Shown piece after piece: positions 36,847 to 46,261 of a DNA stretch of 64,000 nucleotides. The notes under the pieces are model-generated. The model was not told the origin of the DNA, did not search any database, and worked only from the letters and a program-made list of their open reading frames with translations. Source of the DNA: Streptococcus sanguinis (GTDB taxonomy: Bacteria; Bacillota; Bacilli; Lactobacillales; Streptococcaceae); the NCBI RefSeq assembly GCF_001078705.1, contig NZ_CDMW01000001.1:690509-754508 (forward strand), written 5' to 3'. The first letter of the stretch is position 1, and the number at the start of each line of letters is the position of its first letter. A program made the position numbers and the translations under genes.

Positions 36847-37605
36847 ATGTCACGTAAACCATTTATTGCTGGTAACTGGAAAATGAACAAAAATCCTGAA
36901 GAAGCAAAGGCTTTTGTAGAAGCGGTTGCTGCTAAGCTACCTTCTTCAGATTTAGTAGAAGCTGGTATCGCTGCTCCAGCACTTGATTTGACAACTGTTT
37001 TGGCAGCAGCTAAAGGAAGCAATCTTAAAGTTGCAGCCCAAAACGCTTACTTTGAAGATGCAGGTGCTTTCACTGGTGAAAACAGCCCTAAAGTTCTTGC
37101 AGAAGTTGGAGTTGACTACATCGTTATCGGTCACTCAGAACGTCGCGATTATTTCCATGAAACAGACCAAGACATCAACAAAAAAGCGCACGCTATCTTC
37201 CGCAATGGTCTGGTGCCAATCATCTGCTGTGGTGAATCGCTTGAAACTTACGAAGCTGGCAAAGCGGTAGATTTCGTTGGTGCTCAAGTATCAGCTGCTT
37301 TGAAAGACTTGACAGCTGAGCAAGTTGCATCATTGGTTATCGCTTATGAGCCAATCTGGGCTATCGGTACTGGTAAGTCAGCAACTCAAGACGACGCTCA
37401 AAAGATGTGTAAAGCAGTTCGTGACGTTGTAGCAGCCGACTTTGGTCAAGAAGTAGCAGACAAGGTTCGTGTTCAGTACGGTGGTTCTGTAAAACCTGAA
37501 AATGTTGCGTCTTACATGGCTTGTCCAGATGTTGACGGTGCTCTTGTTGGTGGTGCATCACTTGAAGCTGAAAGCTTCTTAGCATTGCTTGATTTTGTAA
37601 AATAA
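36847..37605 (+). CDS. tpiA: Triosephosphate isomerase
   Basis: A 252-residue enzyme interconverting dihydroxyacetone phosphate and glyceraldehyde 3-phosphate in glycolysis. GNWKMNK, the catalytic His region IGHSERR, the catalytic Glu in [10 protein letters not shown] and the phosphate-binding YGGSVKPEN and GALVGGASL are all present. The start at 36847 ([12 protein letters not shown]) follows GAAGAGGTG; the GTG six bases upstream would overlap that ribosome site. Codon use is strongly biased, as in pfkA and pyk. Confidence 0.97.
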   Translation: MSRKPFIAGNWKMNKNPEEAKAFVEAVAAKLPSSDLVEAGIAAPALDLTTVLAAAKGSNLKVAAQNAYFEDAGAFTGENSPKVLAEVGVDYIVIGHSERRDYFHETDQDINKKAHAIFRNGLVPIICCGESLETYEAGKAVDFVGAQVSAALKDLTAEQVASLVIAYEPIWAIGTGKSATQDDAQKMCKAVRDVVAADFGQEVADKVRVQYGGSVKPENVASYMACPDVDGALVGGASLEAESFLALLDFVK

Positions 37606-37621
37606 AAAATGTTGAAAAAAG

Positions 37622-37651
37622 ACTTGTCCTCCCAAAGGTGACAAGTTTTTT
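37622..37651 (+). terminator. Terminator after tpiA
   Basis: The stem acttgtc / gacaagt with an 11-base loop is followed by TTTTTT. The next gene starts only about 18 bases later, so either it is reached by read-through or its promoter overlaps this element. Confidence 0.8.
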
Positions 37652-37669
37652 AAAAGTTGGAGAGAAAAG

Positions 37670-40600
37670 TTGAAATCGAAAGAATTGGTTTATTTAGCGA
37701 GTACGGCTATTTTGTTGGCAGCGACTGCCAATGTTGCAAAAGCCGAGGAACATACAATCGCTGAGTCAGAAATTTTAAAAACAGAAAGGTCTGTTAGTTC
37801 CCAGAATCAGATAGTGAATGCGGCTGCATCGCAAGCGTCTAATCAGCCGATTGTAGGAGTATCATCTGCAGAACAGTCAGTTCAAGCAGTTAAGCAAGAG
37901 GAGCAAATAACGAATGCTGTAGGAACAGCTGTTGAGTCTGGAGGAGCAGCTCAATCAGCTACTGTAGAAACTCAGGTGGCACCTGCTAAGCCAGAAGGGC
38001 AAACTCAGTCAGATGCAAATAATTTTAATCAGAATGAAACTGTAGCTGATCAGTCAGCAAAAGCAAGCTCTTCAGTTGCAGATTCTGGTATTGCCTCAGA
38101 GCCCAAGGCTAGTCCTGCAGTAGCATCAGCACCAAAAGCTAGTAATGCTGGAAAAACTGTATTTTATAATGCTGGGTCAAAGGCTCAGGCAGCCCGCGGG
38201 AATTCCCAAGCGGAGATTAAAGGTACTTCCTTTGTAGATGTCAGCAGCCACAATGGCCATATCAGCGTAGACGACTATCGTAAATTAGCCCAGAAAGGGG
38301 TTGGAGGGGTCGTTGTCAAACTGACAGAAGGAACCCATTACACCAATCCATTTGCCGAGTCTCAGGTGAGAAATGCTCAGGGAGCCGGTTTACAAGTATC
38401 GACCTATGCCTTCTCGCACTATACTAACGATGAAGAAGCGAGAGCTGAAGCTCGTTATTACGCTGCCTTTGCTAATAGACTAGGCCTGCCTAAAAACACA
38501 GTCATGGTCAATGACATGGAAGATCCCAAAATGCAAAATGGGATTAACCAGCATACCCAGGCTTGGGCGGATGAGATGCGCAGACTGGGTTATTCAAACC
38601 TGATGTATTATACTAGCGCCAGCTGGCTGGATCAAAATAATCTTCGTAGCAAAGGACCGGTTAATACATCGCAATTTGGCTATAGCAACTTCTGGGTGGC
38701 CCAGTATCCGTCTTCTAATTTAAATCTTGATGGAGCTAAATCTCTCAAATACAATAGTGGCGCTGGAGCATGGCAGTTTACAGCCCAGGCTCAGCTGTTA
38801 GCTGGCAAGCATGTATTTGACCATAGCGTTGATTACACTGGTAGGTTTACCCAGCAGTCTGCTCTTGCTAAGCAGCCTTTAAAGGGTAACATCAGTATTC
38901 AGAATAAGAATAATGTCAACGGCAGCTTTGACGTTGTGATTTCAAACGTTTCTGCTCCTTATGGAGTGTCTGTCGTTAGTGTTCCGGTTTGGTCTGAAGC
39001 TAATGGTCAAGACGATATTATCTGGTACACAGCCACTCAGCAGGCCAACGGTACTTATAAAGTTTCAGTTGAGTCTAGCAGACATAAAGATTCAGTTGGC
39101 AAGTACAATGTCCATCTCTACTATATCCGCAATGACGGCCAATTAGTCGGTGTTGGCGGTACTACAACTAATGTATCTGTCATCAAGCCAAAGGGCAAAA
39201 TCAGCATTCAGAATCGCAACAGCGAAACTGGAGATTTCGATATTGTAGTTTCCGGTATTTCATCTCCGGGCGGTCTGAAAAGCGTTTCTCTGCCGACTTG
39301 GTCAGAGGCCAATGGTCAAGATGATATCAAGTGGTATACTGCTGAACGTCAGGCTGACGGAACCTATCGGAAGCGGGTGCGCATAAGCGACCACAATCAT
39401 GTACAGGGTGAGTACAATGTCCATCTCTATTATGTCCAAAATGACGGCCGCTTGGTTGGTGTAAGCGGTACTAAAACGACCGTTTCTCTTGGCAAACCTA
39501 AGGGCACCATCAGTATTCAAAATCGAAACAAAGAAACTGGCGATTTTGATATTGTGGTTTCAGGTATTTCATCTCCGGGCGGTCTGAAGGAAGTTTCTCT
39601 GCCGACTTGGTCTGAGGCTAATGGCCAAGATGATATCAAATGGTACAACGCTGAGCGTCAAGCTGATGGCACCTATCGTAAGCGTGTTCGTCTGAGCGAT
39701 CACAAAAATGTTGAGGGTGAGTACAATATTCATCTCTACTATGTGCAAAATGATGGCAGCTTGGTAGGTGTAAGTGGCACTAAAACGACTATTTCTATAG
39801 AAAAACCAAAAGTTCAAGGTAAAATCAGTATTCAGAATCGCAACAGCGAAACTGGCGATTTTGATATTGTGGTTTCAGATATCGTATCGCCAGGCGGTCT
39901 GAAGGAAGTTTCCCTACCAACTTGGTCAGAGGCCAATGGCCAAGATGATATCAAGTGGTACAATGCAGAGCGTCAGGCTGACGGTACTTATCGGAAACGA
40001 GTTCGTGTGAGTGATCACAAAAATGTTGAGGGCGAGTACAATATTCATCTCTACTATGTGCAAGATGATGGCAAGCTGGTTGGTGCTGGTGGCATAAAGA
40101 CTAATGTTTCTCTAGGTAAGCCAAAGGGCAACATCAGTATTCAAAATAAGAATAATGTCAACGGCAGTTTCGATGTTGTGATTTCAAACGTTTCTGCCCC
40201 TTATGAAGTGTCTGTTGTCAGTGTTCCGGTTTGGTCTGAAGCTAACGGTCAAGATGATATTATTTGGTATACAGCTACTCATCAGGCTAATGGTACCTAT
40301 AAAGTTACTGTTGAATCTAGTAAACATAAAGACTCAGTTGGTAAGTATCATATCCATCTTTACTATGTCCGTAACGACGGGCAGTTAGTCGGTGTTGGTG
40401 GTACTACAACCAATGTGTCAGCAGTTAAACCACAGGGCAAAATCAGTATCCAAAATCGTAACAGCGAAACTGGCGATTTTGATATTGTGGTTTCAGATAT
40501 TGTATCTCCAGGCGGTCTCAAGACTGTTTCCCTGCCAACTTGGTCAGAGGCCAATGGTCAGGATGATATCAAGTGGTACAACGCTGAACGTCAGCCGGAT

Positions 40601-41542
40601 GGTACCTATAAGAAGCGAGTTCGTGCGAGCGACCATAACAACGTTCAGGGCGAATATAATGTCCATCTCTACTATGTCCAAAATGATGGCAACCTAGTAG
40701 GAGCAGGTGGCATCAAGACCAATGTTTCTATCAGTAAGCCGCAGGGTAAAATCAGTATTCAAAATAAGAATAATGATACTGGAGAGTTTGACATTGTAGT
40801 ATCAGGAATTGTGGCACCAGAAGGTCTCAAGACAGTTTACCTGCCGACTTGGTCAGAAGCGAATGGTCAAGATGATATCCAATGGTACACAGCGGATCGT
40901 CAGGCTGATGGCACTTATCGTAAGCATGTATATGCGCGTGACCATAAGAATAATGCAGGCGAATACAATGTTCACTTGTATTACTTAAATAATCAAAATC
41001 AGCTGCAGGGAGCTGGTGGAGAAAAGACCTCTATCTCCGTGAACCGTCCTCAGTCAGCTAGTCAGCGAGACCGTGTTCTTGCGGCGGCAGCTGCTATGGT
41101 AGGTGTCAGGGGAGGCAGTGCTGAGCATCAGCGCTTGGTCAACGATTATAACAGTGTCAGACCGTTGCCAGTTGGCTATGCTGTGAAAAACACAGATGAC
41201 TGGTGCGACATTTTTACTACAGTTATTTTCCAAAGAGAGGGCTTGAGTGATCTTATTGGCCGTGAGTGCGGTGTAGAGCGCCATATTCATATTTTCCAAA
41301 GACTAGGTATCTGGAATGAAGATGGCAATTCGACACCTAGCGCAGGCGATATCATCACTTTTAACTGGGATAAAGATACCCAGCAAAATGATGGCTGGGC
41401 TGATCATATCGGTATTGTCGAAAAAGTCGAAAATGGCATTATTCACACGATTGAAGGCAACAGCAATAACGTAGTTAAACGCAATACTTACCGTATCGGT
41501 CATGGAAATATCCGTGGTTTTGCGACACCTCGTTATAGATAA
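37670..41542 (+). CDS. Secreted two-domain cell-wall hydrolase (GH25, Bsp-like repeats, CHAP-like)
   Basis: A 1290-residue secreted protein with a TTG start after GGAGAG. A signal peptide (residues 1 to about 25, cut after VAKA) precedes an Ala/Ser/Gln-rich linker of about 150 residues. A GH25 muramidase domain follows (about 184-390): FVDVSSHNGHIS, VVKLTEGTHY, MVNDMEDP and NFWVAQYP carry the acidic active-site residues. Seven repeats of about 103 residues come next, beginning near 38884, 39195, 39505, 39820, 40127, 40436 and 40745; each has ISIQN at the start, WSEANGQDDI and then HLYY. They resemble the Bsp-like wall-binding repeats of streptococcal autolysins. The end is a CHAP/NlpC-like amidohydrolase domain with Cys in DDWCDIFT, His in WADHIGIVE and Glu in HTIEGN. 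There is no LPxTG or choline-binding module. The protein should cut both glycan strands and peptides during division or separation. Confidence 0.88.
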   Translation: MKSKELVYLASTAILLAATANVAKAEEHTIAESEILKTERSVSSQNQIVNAAASQASNQPIVGVSSAEQSVQAVKQEEQITNAVGTAVESGGAAQSATVETQVAPAKPEGQTQSDANNFNQNETVADQSAKASSSVADSGIASEPKASPAVASAPKASNAGKTVFYNAGSKAQAARGNSQAEIKGTSFVDVSSHNGHISVDDYRKLAQKGVGGVVVKLTEGTHYTNPFAESQVRNAQGAGLQVSTYAFSHYTNDEEARAEARYYAAFANRLGLPKNTVMVNDMEDPKMQNGINQHTQAWADEMRRLGYSNLMYYTSASWLDQNNLRSKGPVNTSQFGYSNFWVAQYPSSNLNLDGAKSLKYNSGAGAWQFTAQAQLLAGKHVFDHSVDYTGRFTQQSALAKQPLKGNISIQNKNNVNGSFDVVISNVSAPYGVSVVSVPVWSEANGQDDIIWYTATQQANGTYKVSVESSRHKDSVGKYNVHLYYIRNDGQLVGVGGTTTNVSVIKPKGKISIQNRNSETGDFDIVVSGISSPGGLKSVSLPTWSEANGQDDIKWYTAERQADGTYRKRVRISDHNHVQGEYNVHLYYVQNDGRLVGVSGTKTTVSLGKPKGTISIQNRNKETGDFDIVVSGISSPGGLKEVSLPTWSEANGQDDIKWYNAERQADGTYRKRVRLSDHKNVEGEYNIHLYYVQNDGSLVGVSGTKTTISIEKPKVQGKISIQNRNSETGDFDIVVSDIVSPGGLKEVSLPTWSEANGQDDIKWYNAERQADGTYRKRVRVSDHKNVEGEYNIHLYYVQDDGKLVGAGGIKTNVSLGKPKGNISIQNKNNVNGSFDVVISNVSAPYEVSVVSVPVWSEANGQDDIIWYTATHQANGTYKVTVESSKHKDSVGKYHIHLYYVRNDGQLVGVGGTTTNVSAVKPQGKISIQNRNSETGDFDIVVSDIVSPGGLKTVSLPTWSEANGQDDIKWYNAERQPDGTYKKRVRASDHNNVQGEYNVHLYYVQNDGNLVGAGGIKTNVSISKPQGKISIQNKNNDTGEFDIVVSGIVAPEGLKTVYLPTWSEANGQDDIQWYTADRQADGTYRKHVYARDHKNNAGEYNVHLYYLNNQNQLQGAGGEKTSISVNRPQSASQRDRVLAAAAAMVGVRGGSAEHQRLVNDYNSVRPLPVGYAVKNTDDWCDIFTTVIFQREGLSDLIGRECGVERHIHIFQRLGIWNEDGNSTPSAGDIITFNWDKDTQQNDGWADHIGIVEKVENGIIHTIEGNSNNVVKRNTYRIGHGNIRGFATPRYR
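38884..41045 (+). repeat. Seven tandem Bsp-like repeats of about 310 bp
   Basis: Seven consecutive units of about 307-315 bases lie inside the wall hydrolase gene. Two classes are visible from the opening: units 1 and 5 read NNVNGSFDVVISNVSAP, units 2, 3, 4, 6 and 7 read TGDFDIVVS or TGEFDIVVS. The order A-B-B-B-A-B-B suggests duplication of a block rather than of single units. Confidence 0.85.
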
Positions 41543-41549
41543 ACATACA

Positions 41550-41577
41550 AAAAAACCAAGGAAAACCTTGGTTTTTT
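41550..41577. terminator. Bidirectional terminator between the wall hydrolase and murN
   Basis: The perfect stem aaaaaaccaagg / ccttggtttttt with loop aaaa has A and T runs on both sides. It overlaps the murN stop codon. Confidence 0.88.
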
Positions 41578-42811
41578 AACGTCTTAGAATTTTCTTTATG
41601 AGCTGAAGCAGCTTAAACTTGAGAGGATTAGGATAATAACGGAAAGTTCCCATTTTTCGGACGATGAAGCCGTTGAAGTTCTGTTTGAAGCGCAGAACAC
41701 CGTCAGAACCATCGAAAATTCCCATAATACCGAGGAAATTATAAAATGGAATGCCTCTCTTGATACTTTCGGTCATAACGTATTCCTGCAGCAGGGCTGG
41801 GGCGTAGAATTTATTAAACTCAGGATAGGAGCCGCTGAAAAGATAGGTTGTTTCCTGAGGAGTATAGATAAAGAGGCTGGCAGCTAGAATCTGGTCTTGG
41901 TCGCCGTATTTGTCAATCAGATCTTGAGCCTCTGCTTTGCGGGTTTCAAAGCTACCAAACTGGCTGGAAAGCTCTCGTAGCTGGTTTTGCTTCTTTTCAG
42001 ATTGAGGATTGTTTTCCAAGTCAGCCTGTAGTTTCTGGATTTTCTGGCCCAGTTTCTCTTGATCTTTTTGTAAGTTCTGAAGATAATCCTTGAAGTTGAG
42101 ACTGGCTGTCATAAAGTCTGCTTGCTGACCAAAGCTATCATAAAAATCTTGATAGTAGTCTAGTGGCTTGTCATCATATTCCCGCCGGTCAGAAGTGGCA
42201 GCTGTGATGTCTTTGAAAACGCTGAGTTGGTCACGTTCCAGCCTTTTTAGCTTGATGCCAAAGGTATTCGCCTTTTTGACGGTCGCCTTGCCGTTTTTAC
42301 TGAAGGACTTGAGCAGGTCTTTCTCCGTCAGACCAGCTAAATCTTTGACATAATGCCAATCAGGCTCCCCGCCTGGATAGCCTGTCTGTAGGCCGTCAAA
42401 GTCAAAGCCCAAGTCAGTCAGTTGCTGGATAAGCTCGGATTTTTCATCAGAAGTTGCCTGGCCATTGCTGTCAAAGGTCTGATAAGTCTCGTAGGGCTTG
42501 ATGATGAGTTCCAGAGCGCCTTCTTTTTTAGCGTAAGCCTGCAAAGCTTGATAGAAGGGAGTCAGGTATTTAGCATCGGTAGAGACAGGACCGCAGTTGA
42601 TTTCCATATGGAGGCCGCCAGTCATCGGCATACTGTAGAGGACAGCAGACACCACGACCTGTCCCTGTGGGTCAGTGTAGCCAACATACTGGGTACTGAA
42701 GCCACGCTTGCTCAGCAGCTCTGCCATTTCTACGGTCTGCATAAAAGAGCGTTGGGAGCTAGCTGAGGTATGCTGGATGAATTCTTCTTGGCTGAGAAGT
42801 TTAAAGGTCAT
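41576..42811 (-). CDS. murN: Peptidoglycan branching aminoacyltransferase MurN
   Basis: A 411-residue FemX/FemAB-family protein that adds the second amino acid of the dipeptide branch on lipid II, using alanyl-tRNA. It agrees closely with the pneumococcal MurN as I recall it: SFMQTVEMAELLSKRGF, MTGGLHMEINCGPV, KPYETYQTFDSNGQ, then a coiled-coil arm (QKIQKLQADLENNPQSEKKQ) and IFDGSDGVLRFKQNFNG. It lies 14 bases after murM and ends the minus-strand operon. GAAAGGAAG precedes the ATG. Confidence 0.93.
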   Translation of the reverse strand: MTFKLLSQEEFIQHTSASSQRSFMQTVEMAELLSKRGFSTQYVGYTDPQGQVVVSAVLYSMPMTGGLHMEINCGPVSTDAKYLTPFYQALQAYAKKEGALELIIKPYETYQTFDSNGQATSDEKSELIQQLTDLGFDFDGLQTGYPGGEPDWHYVKDLAGLTEKDLLKSFSKNGKATVKKANTFGIKLKRLERDQLSVFKDITAATSDRREYDDKPLDYYQDFYDSFGQQADFMTASLNFKDYLQNLQKDQEKLGQKIQKLQADLENNPQSEKKQNQLRELSSQFGSFETRKAEAQDLIDKYGDQDQILAASLFIYTPQETTYLFSGSYPEFNKFYAPALLQEYVMTESIKRGIPFYNFLGIMGIFDGSDGVLRFKQNFNGFIVRKMGTFRYYPNPLKFKLLQLIKKILRR

Positions 42812-42825
42812 AGGCTTCCTTTCTG

Positions 42826-44040
42826 TTAATGCTTGCTGCGCAGTTTCTTTCTGAGTGTGTAGGCCAGATTAGAGAGGTGGTAGAGGGGATTAGTTGGCAG
42901 GTTAAACTCACCAGCGAATTCCTCAATGGTCGGATTGAACTTGGATTTAAAGCTGTAGAGACCGCCCTTGAGATCGTTTTCGATTCCGCCCATATTTTGC
43001 CAATCAGCTCCGCGCTCAAAAGCATGTTTGGCCGTTTCGTACCAAGTGATAATGGCTGGCTGGTAACGGCGGTATTCCTCATCCATTCCGGCATAGATAT
43101 TTTCAGAGGTTTTGCCGTATTCCAAGACCAGTGTGCCAGACAGGGGAACGACAGTAGCACCTTGGCTGATTTTGTCCTGCAGGAAGTCAATCTCTTCTTG
43201 GAGGCGTTTCTGTTCTTGCTGGTTATTCTCAATCTTGCCAGGCTTGGTTTTCTTGGTAAATTTCTCTGCTTCCTTGAGTGTCTTGGTCAGCTGAGCCTGC
43301 AAGTCTTCCAATCGTGCCTTTAGATCAATGCTGGATAAGGTGACATAGGAATGCTCAGGATAAGTATCCAAGAGTTTTTGGTAATAGTCTTTGCCGCGCA
43401 GGTGGATGTTTTTTCTGTTTTCTGTTTTCTTCATCAGGGCTGAAAAGTCATCCAGTAATTCTGCTCCGCCAAATTGGATTTGAATGCCTTTGTTACGGGC
43501 TGTACGAATAGCCTGGCGAGTACTCTTAGAAAGCAGCTCCTCACTAAAATCTTCTTTATGGATATTGGCCTGCAAGCGAGGCTGGATGGTTTCGTCCAGA
43601 GACTCCGTCCGCCCGACCCAGACAGCTCCTGCTTCCTGTAACTGTTGAATCAGCTCAATCGTTTCTGTCTTGTCTTGCAATTCGCCACCCATCTTGCTTT
43701 CTGCCAGAAAGAGGCTAGGATCAAACTTGATAAAGAGCGCTTTTTTCTCCTTGGCAAATTTCTTGAGCGAGGCCAAAACAAAGGTCAGCAGCTCCTTGTC
43801 ACCATAGTCCATTATGGGACCGCGCGGGATATAAAGCATGGTCATTCCCAAGGGAAGTGGTTTAATCAGGACACTGGCTGCAGCAACCAAGCGGTCGTCT
43901 TTATAGAAGCCCAAGCGCTCATTGGCCCAGTTGTCCTTGATCTGAGCCCAGGCTGAGCTCTGCAGAAGATTGGCCTGCGGATGAGTCGTGACAAAATCGT
44001 CGTGTTCCTGAGCTGAAATTCCAATTTTGTAACTAAACAT
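42826..44040 (-). CDS. murM: Peptidoglycan branching aminoacyltransferase MurM
   Basis: A 404-residue FemX-family enzyme that adds Ser or Ala from aminoacyl-tRNA to the lysine of lipid II; in pneumococcus MurM alleles affect beta-lactam resistance. Visible are NLLQSSAWAQIKDNWANERLG, LYIPRGPIMDYG, STRQAIRTARNKG, a long coiled-coil arm (LTKTLKEAEKFTKK and following) and MGGIENDLKGGLYSFKSKF. The ATG at 44040 shares one base with the stop of the upstream phosphatase gene (TAATG), so translation is coupled; upstream in-frame codons would add residues without family support. Confidence 0.92.
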   Translation of the reverse strand: MFSYKIGISAQEHDDFVTTHPQANLLQSSAWAQIKDNWANERLGFYKDDRLVAAASVLIKPLPLGMTMLYIPRGPIMDYGDKELLTFVLASLKKFAKEKKALFIKFDPSLFLAESKMGGELQDKTETIELIQQLQEAGAVWVGRTESLDETIQPRLQANIHKEDFSEELLSKSTRQAIRTARNKGIQIQFGGAELLDDFSALMKKTENRKNIHLRGKDYYQKLLDTYPEHSYVTLSSIDLKARLEDLQAQLTKTLKEAEKFTKKTKPGKIENNQQEQKRLQEEIDFLQDKISQGATVVPLSGTLVLEYGKTSENIYAGMDEEYRRYQPAIITWYETAKHAFERGADWQNMGGIENDLKGGLYSFKSKFNPTIEEFAGEFNLPTNPLYHLSNLAYTLRKKLRSKH

Positions 44041-44849
44041 TATTTTAAAACCCACTCTCTAATAGCGTGTGCTACACCGGATTCGTTGTTTGATTTGGTG
44101 ATATATTTGGCGATTTTCTTGAGTTCTTCCTTGCCGTTTTCCATGACAACAGGAGAGCCGACGGCTTCCAGCATGGCGCGGTCATTTTCTTCATCACCGA
44201 TAGCCATAGTCTGCTCCTTGCTTAAGCCCAGTTTTTCAGCCAAATGAAGGATAGCAGCCCCTTTATTGACAGTCTTTTTGACAATTTCCAGATAGAAAGG
44301 AGCTGATTTAACCAGTGTATATTTTTCGGCTAATTCTGGTGGTAGCTTAGCAATGGCCGCATCCAAAATTTCCGGTTCATCAATATACATGCACTTAACG
44401 ATTTCTTTATTGGTCATTTCTTCAGGTGTGCGGTAGAAGATAGGCATGCTGACCAGATTGGACTCGTAAACAGTGTACTTGCCGATGTTTCGATTGGCTG
44501 TATAAATGCCGTCCTTGGTGATGGCATGCATGTGAACACCTAATTTTCGCCCGAGTAGTTCGATATCCAGATAGTCGTCATAGGTCAGTGTTTCTTTGAT
44601 TAATTCTTGACCTGTGACAGTATCCTGCACCAGTCCGCCGTTGAAAGTAACGACATAGTTGTTTGGCTGATTAAGCTCTAGCTCCTCGAGAAGCTTTTGA
44701 ACACCCGCAATAGGACGGCCGGTTGCAATAACGATTTTGACACCAGCAGCCTTGGCATCCTGAACAGCGCTGAAGACTTCAGGAGTGATTTCTTTTTGGT
44801 TATTTAAAAGGGTGCCGTCAATGTCGACGGCAACTAATTTGATAGACAT
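44040..44849 (-). CDS. Cof-type HAD phosphatase
   Basis: A 269-residue HAD hydrolase of the Cof/YidA group. The motif I nucleophile pair is DIDGT (AVDIDGTLLNNQ), motif II is IVIATGRP, the catalytic lysine lies in KTVNKGAAI and motif IV is IGDEENDRAML. Such enzymes dephosphorylate sugar phosphates or flavin/pyridoxal precursors; the natural substrate is not evident. GGAGAATAAT precedes the ATG at 44849, one base from the upstream stop. Its place in front of murM is noted in pneumococcus-like genomes but a functional link is inference. Confidence 0.9.
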   Translation of the reverse strand: MSIKLVAVDIDGTLLNNQKEITPEVFSAVQDAKAAGVKIVIATGRPIAGVQKLLEELELNQPNNYVVTFNGGLVQDTVTGQELIKETLTYDDYLDIELLGRKLGVHMHAITKDGIYTANRNIGKYTVYESNLVSMPIFYRTPEEMTNKEIVKCMYIDEPEILDAAIAKLPPELAEKYTLVKSAPFYLEIVKKTVNKGAAILHLAEKLGLSKEQTMAIGDEENDRAMLEAVGSPVVMENGKEELKKIAKYITKSNNESGVAHAIREWVLK

Positions 44850-44850
44850 A

Positions 44851-46152
44851 TTATTCTCCGTAGGTAAATTGGTCATTTTTGATATAGTGCATAAAGGTCT
44901 GGTTTTTTTCGCTGAAAAGTCCGGTCTCTGCTAGCATTTCCTTGGGGAAGTAGAAGCGATTATCACCCTGTCTGGTCCCGGCTAGCGAATGGACGATAGG
45001 AGACAGGCTGGACAGTTCTGCTAAGCTGCCATCTTTTTGTAGGATTTCAATCTGGGTCCGAGGTTTTTCAACGTCAGGCCGGTAGAAATCGTAAGGTAAA
45101 TCAAAATTACGATGGATAGCAGTATAGTAATCAGGGTCAAAACCAACCTGTCCAACTAGGTCTCGCATGATATCCAAATGCCCTTCGTTTTCCTGAGAGA
45201 AGACGATAGACTTAAAGACCTTGCGGTTGATAAAACGCTGAGCCAAGTCAGATAAAATCTTGTCCGGACTAGCCATCCAAACTTGGAAATAGGTATTCAT
45301 AACACCATCATCCAAGAACAGATAATCCTGCAGGGTCACTCTGTTTTCAAAGAATGGAATGAGATTGGGCGATGACAGCGCAAAATAATCTTTCTGAGCC
45401 GGATAGAGAAACTTGGCCCGCTTGAGCAGATTTTGCAGCAGAACTTCCATAGCTCGGCTGGCCGGGTGGAAATAAACCTGCATGTACATCTGGTATCGGC
45501 TGACTACGTAGTCTTCTACCGCATGCATGCCATTGCGCTTGAAGGCAATGCCGTTTTCTACAGGACAAATCACTCGTAAAATTCTAGTTAAGTCAAATTG
45601 CCCATAGGAAGCGCCAGTAAAGAAGGAATCTCGCAAGAGATAATCCATCCGGTCCACATCAATCTGGCTGGAAATCAGCTGGACCACCTGCTTATTGGGA
45701 TAGGTATGGTTGATGACGCTAGCTACCTTTTCTGGGAAATCTGGCGAAACCTGCAGCAAGGCCTGATGAATCTCTGTCTCTGGACTGGTGATGATTTGCC
45801 GCGTAATGTCCTCGTGATTAGTATCAAAGAGGCGCTCGAAAGTGTGTGAATAGGCTCCGTGCCCCAAGTCATGCAGGAGAGCGGCTGTCATGGTCAGCAG
45901 GCTTTCGTGGCTGTCCCAGTTGGATTGGTATTTTTCATTGAAAATCTTGGTGATGCGCCGGGCAATCTCATAAGCTCCCAGACAATGCGAAAAACGGCTG
46001 TGCTCCCCGCCGTGGAAAGTATAGCCGGAGGTACCCAGCTGTTTGATGCGGCGCAGCCGTTGAAATTCTTTGGTATTGATTAAATCATAAATGACCTGAT
46101 GATCCACATGCACATAATTGTGAACCGGGTCCCGAAATACTTTTTCAATCAT
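44851..46152 (-). CDS. HD-domain phosphohydrolase (YwfO-like)
   Basis: A 433-residue HD-superfamily protein related to dNTP triphosphohydrolases. The metal site is complete: HSRFSHCLG, LLHDLGHGAYSHTFE and, further on, QIDVDRMDYLLRDS. The substrate is probably a nucleotide. It is the first gene of the operon with the HAD phosphatase, murM and murN. The ATG at 46152 lies six bases after a TATAAT on the same strand and has no ribosome-binding site, so the mRNA is probably leaderless; the TTG six codons upstream overlaps that promoter and is rejected. Confidence 0.9.
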   Translation of the reverse strand: MIEKVFRDPVHNYVHVDHQVIYDLINTKEFQRLRRIKQLGTSGYTFHGGEHSRFSHCLGAYEIARRITKIFNEKYQSNWDSHESLLTMTAALLHDLGHGAYSHTFERLFDTNHEDITRQIITSPETEIHQALLQVSPDFPEKVASVINHTYPNKQVVQLISSQIDVDRMDYLLRDSFFTGASYGQFDLTRILRVICPVENGIAFKRNGMHAVEDYVVSRYQMYMQVYFHPASRAMEVLLQNLLKRAKFLYPAQKDYFALSSPNLIPFFENRVTLQDYLFLDDGVMNTYFQVWMASPDKILSDLAQRFINRKVFKSIVFSQENEGHLDIMRDLVGQVGFDPDYYTAIHRNFDLPYDFYRPDVEKPRTQIEILQKDGSLAELSSLSPIVHSLAGTRQGDNRFYFPKEMLAETGLFSEKNQTFMHYIKNDQFTYGE

Positions 46153-46158
46153 GCTACC

Positions 46159-46167
46159 ATTATACCA
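46159..46167 (-). promoter_or_regulatory. Extended -10 promoter giving a leaderless mRNA (HD gene operon)
   Basis: On the minus strand TGGTATAAT is followed by six bases and then the ATG. A start seven bases after the -10 box would fall on the A of the ATG. Confidence 0.6.
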
Positions 46168-46229
46168 CAAATCATAGTAGGAAAAAAATCAAAGCTGCAA
46201 CTGAAAGAAGAGCAATTTTGTCCTTTTTT

Positions 46230-46238
46230 TGATAGAAT
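46230..46238 (+). promoter_or_regulatory. Extended -10 promoter for the DUF1934 gene
   Basis: TGATAGAAT lies 23 bases before the ATG at 46262, in the divergent gap with the HD gene. Confidence 0.5.
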
Positions 46239-46261
46239 AGGGAAAGAAAAACAGAAACGAG

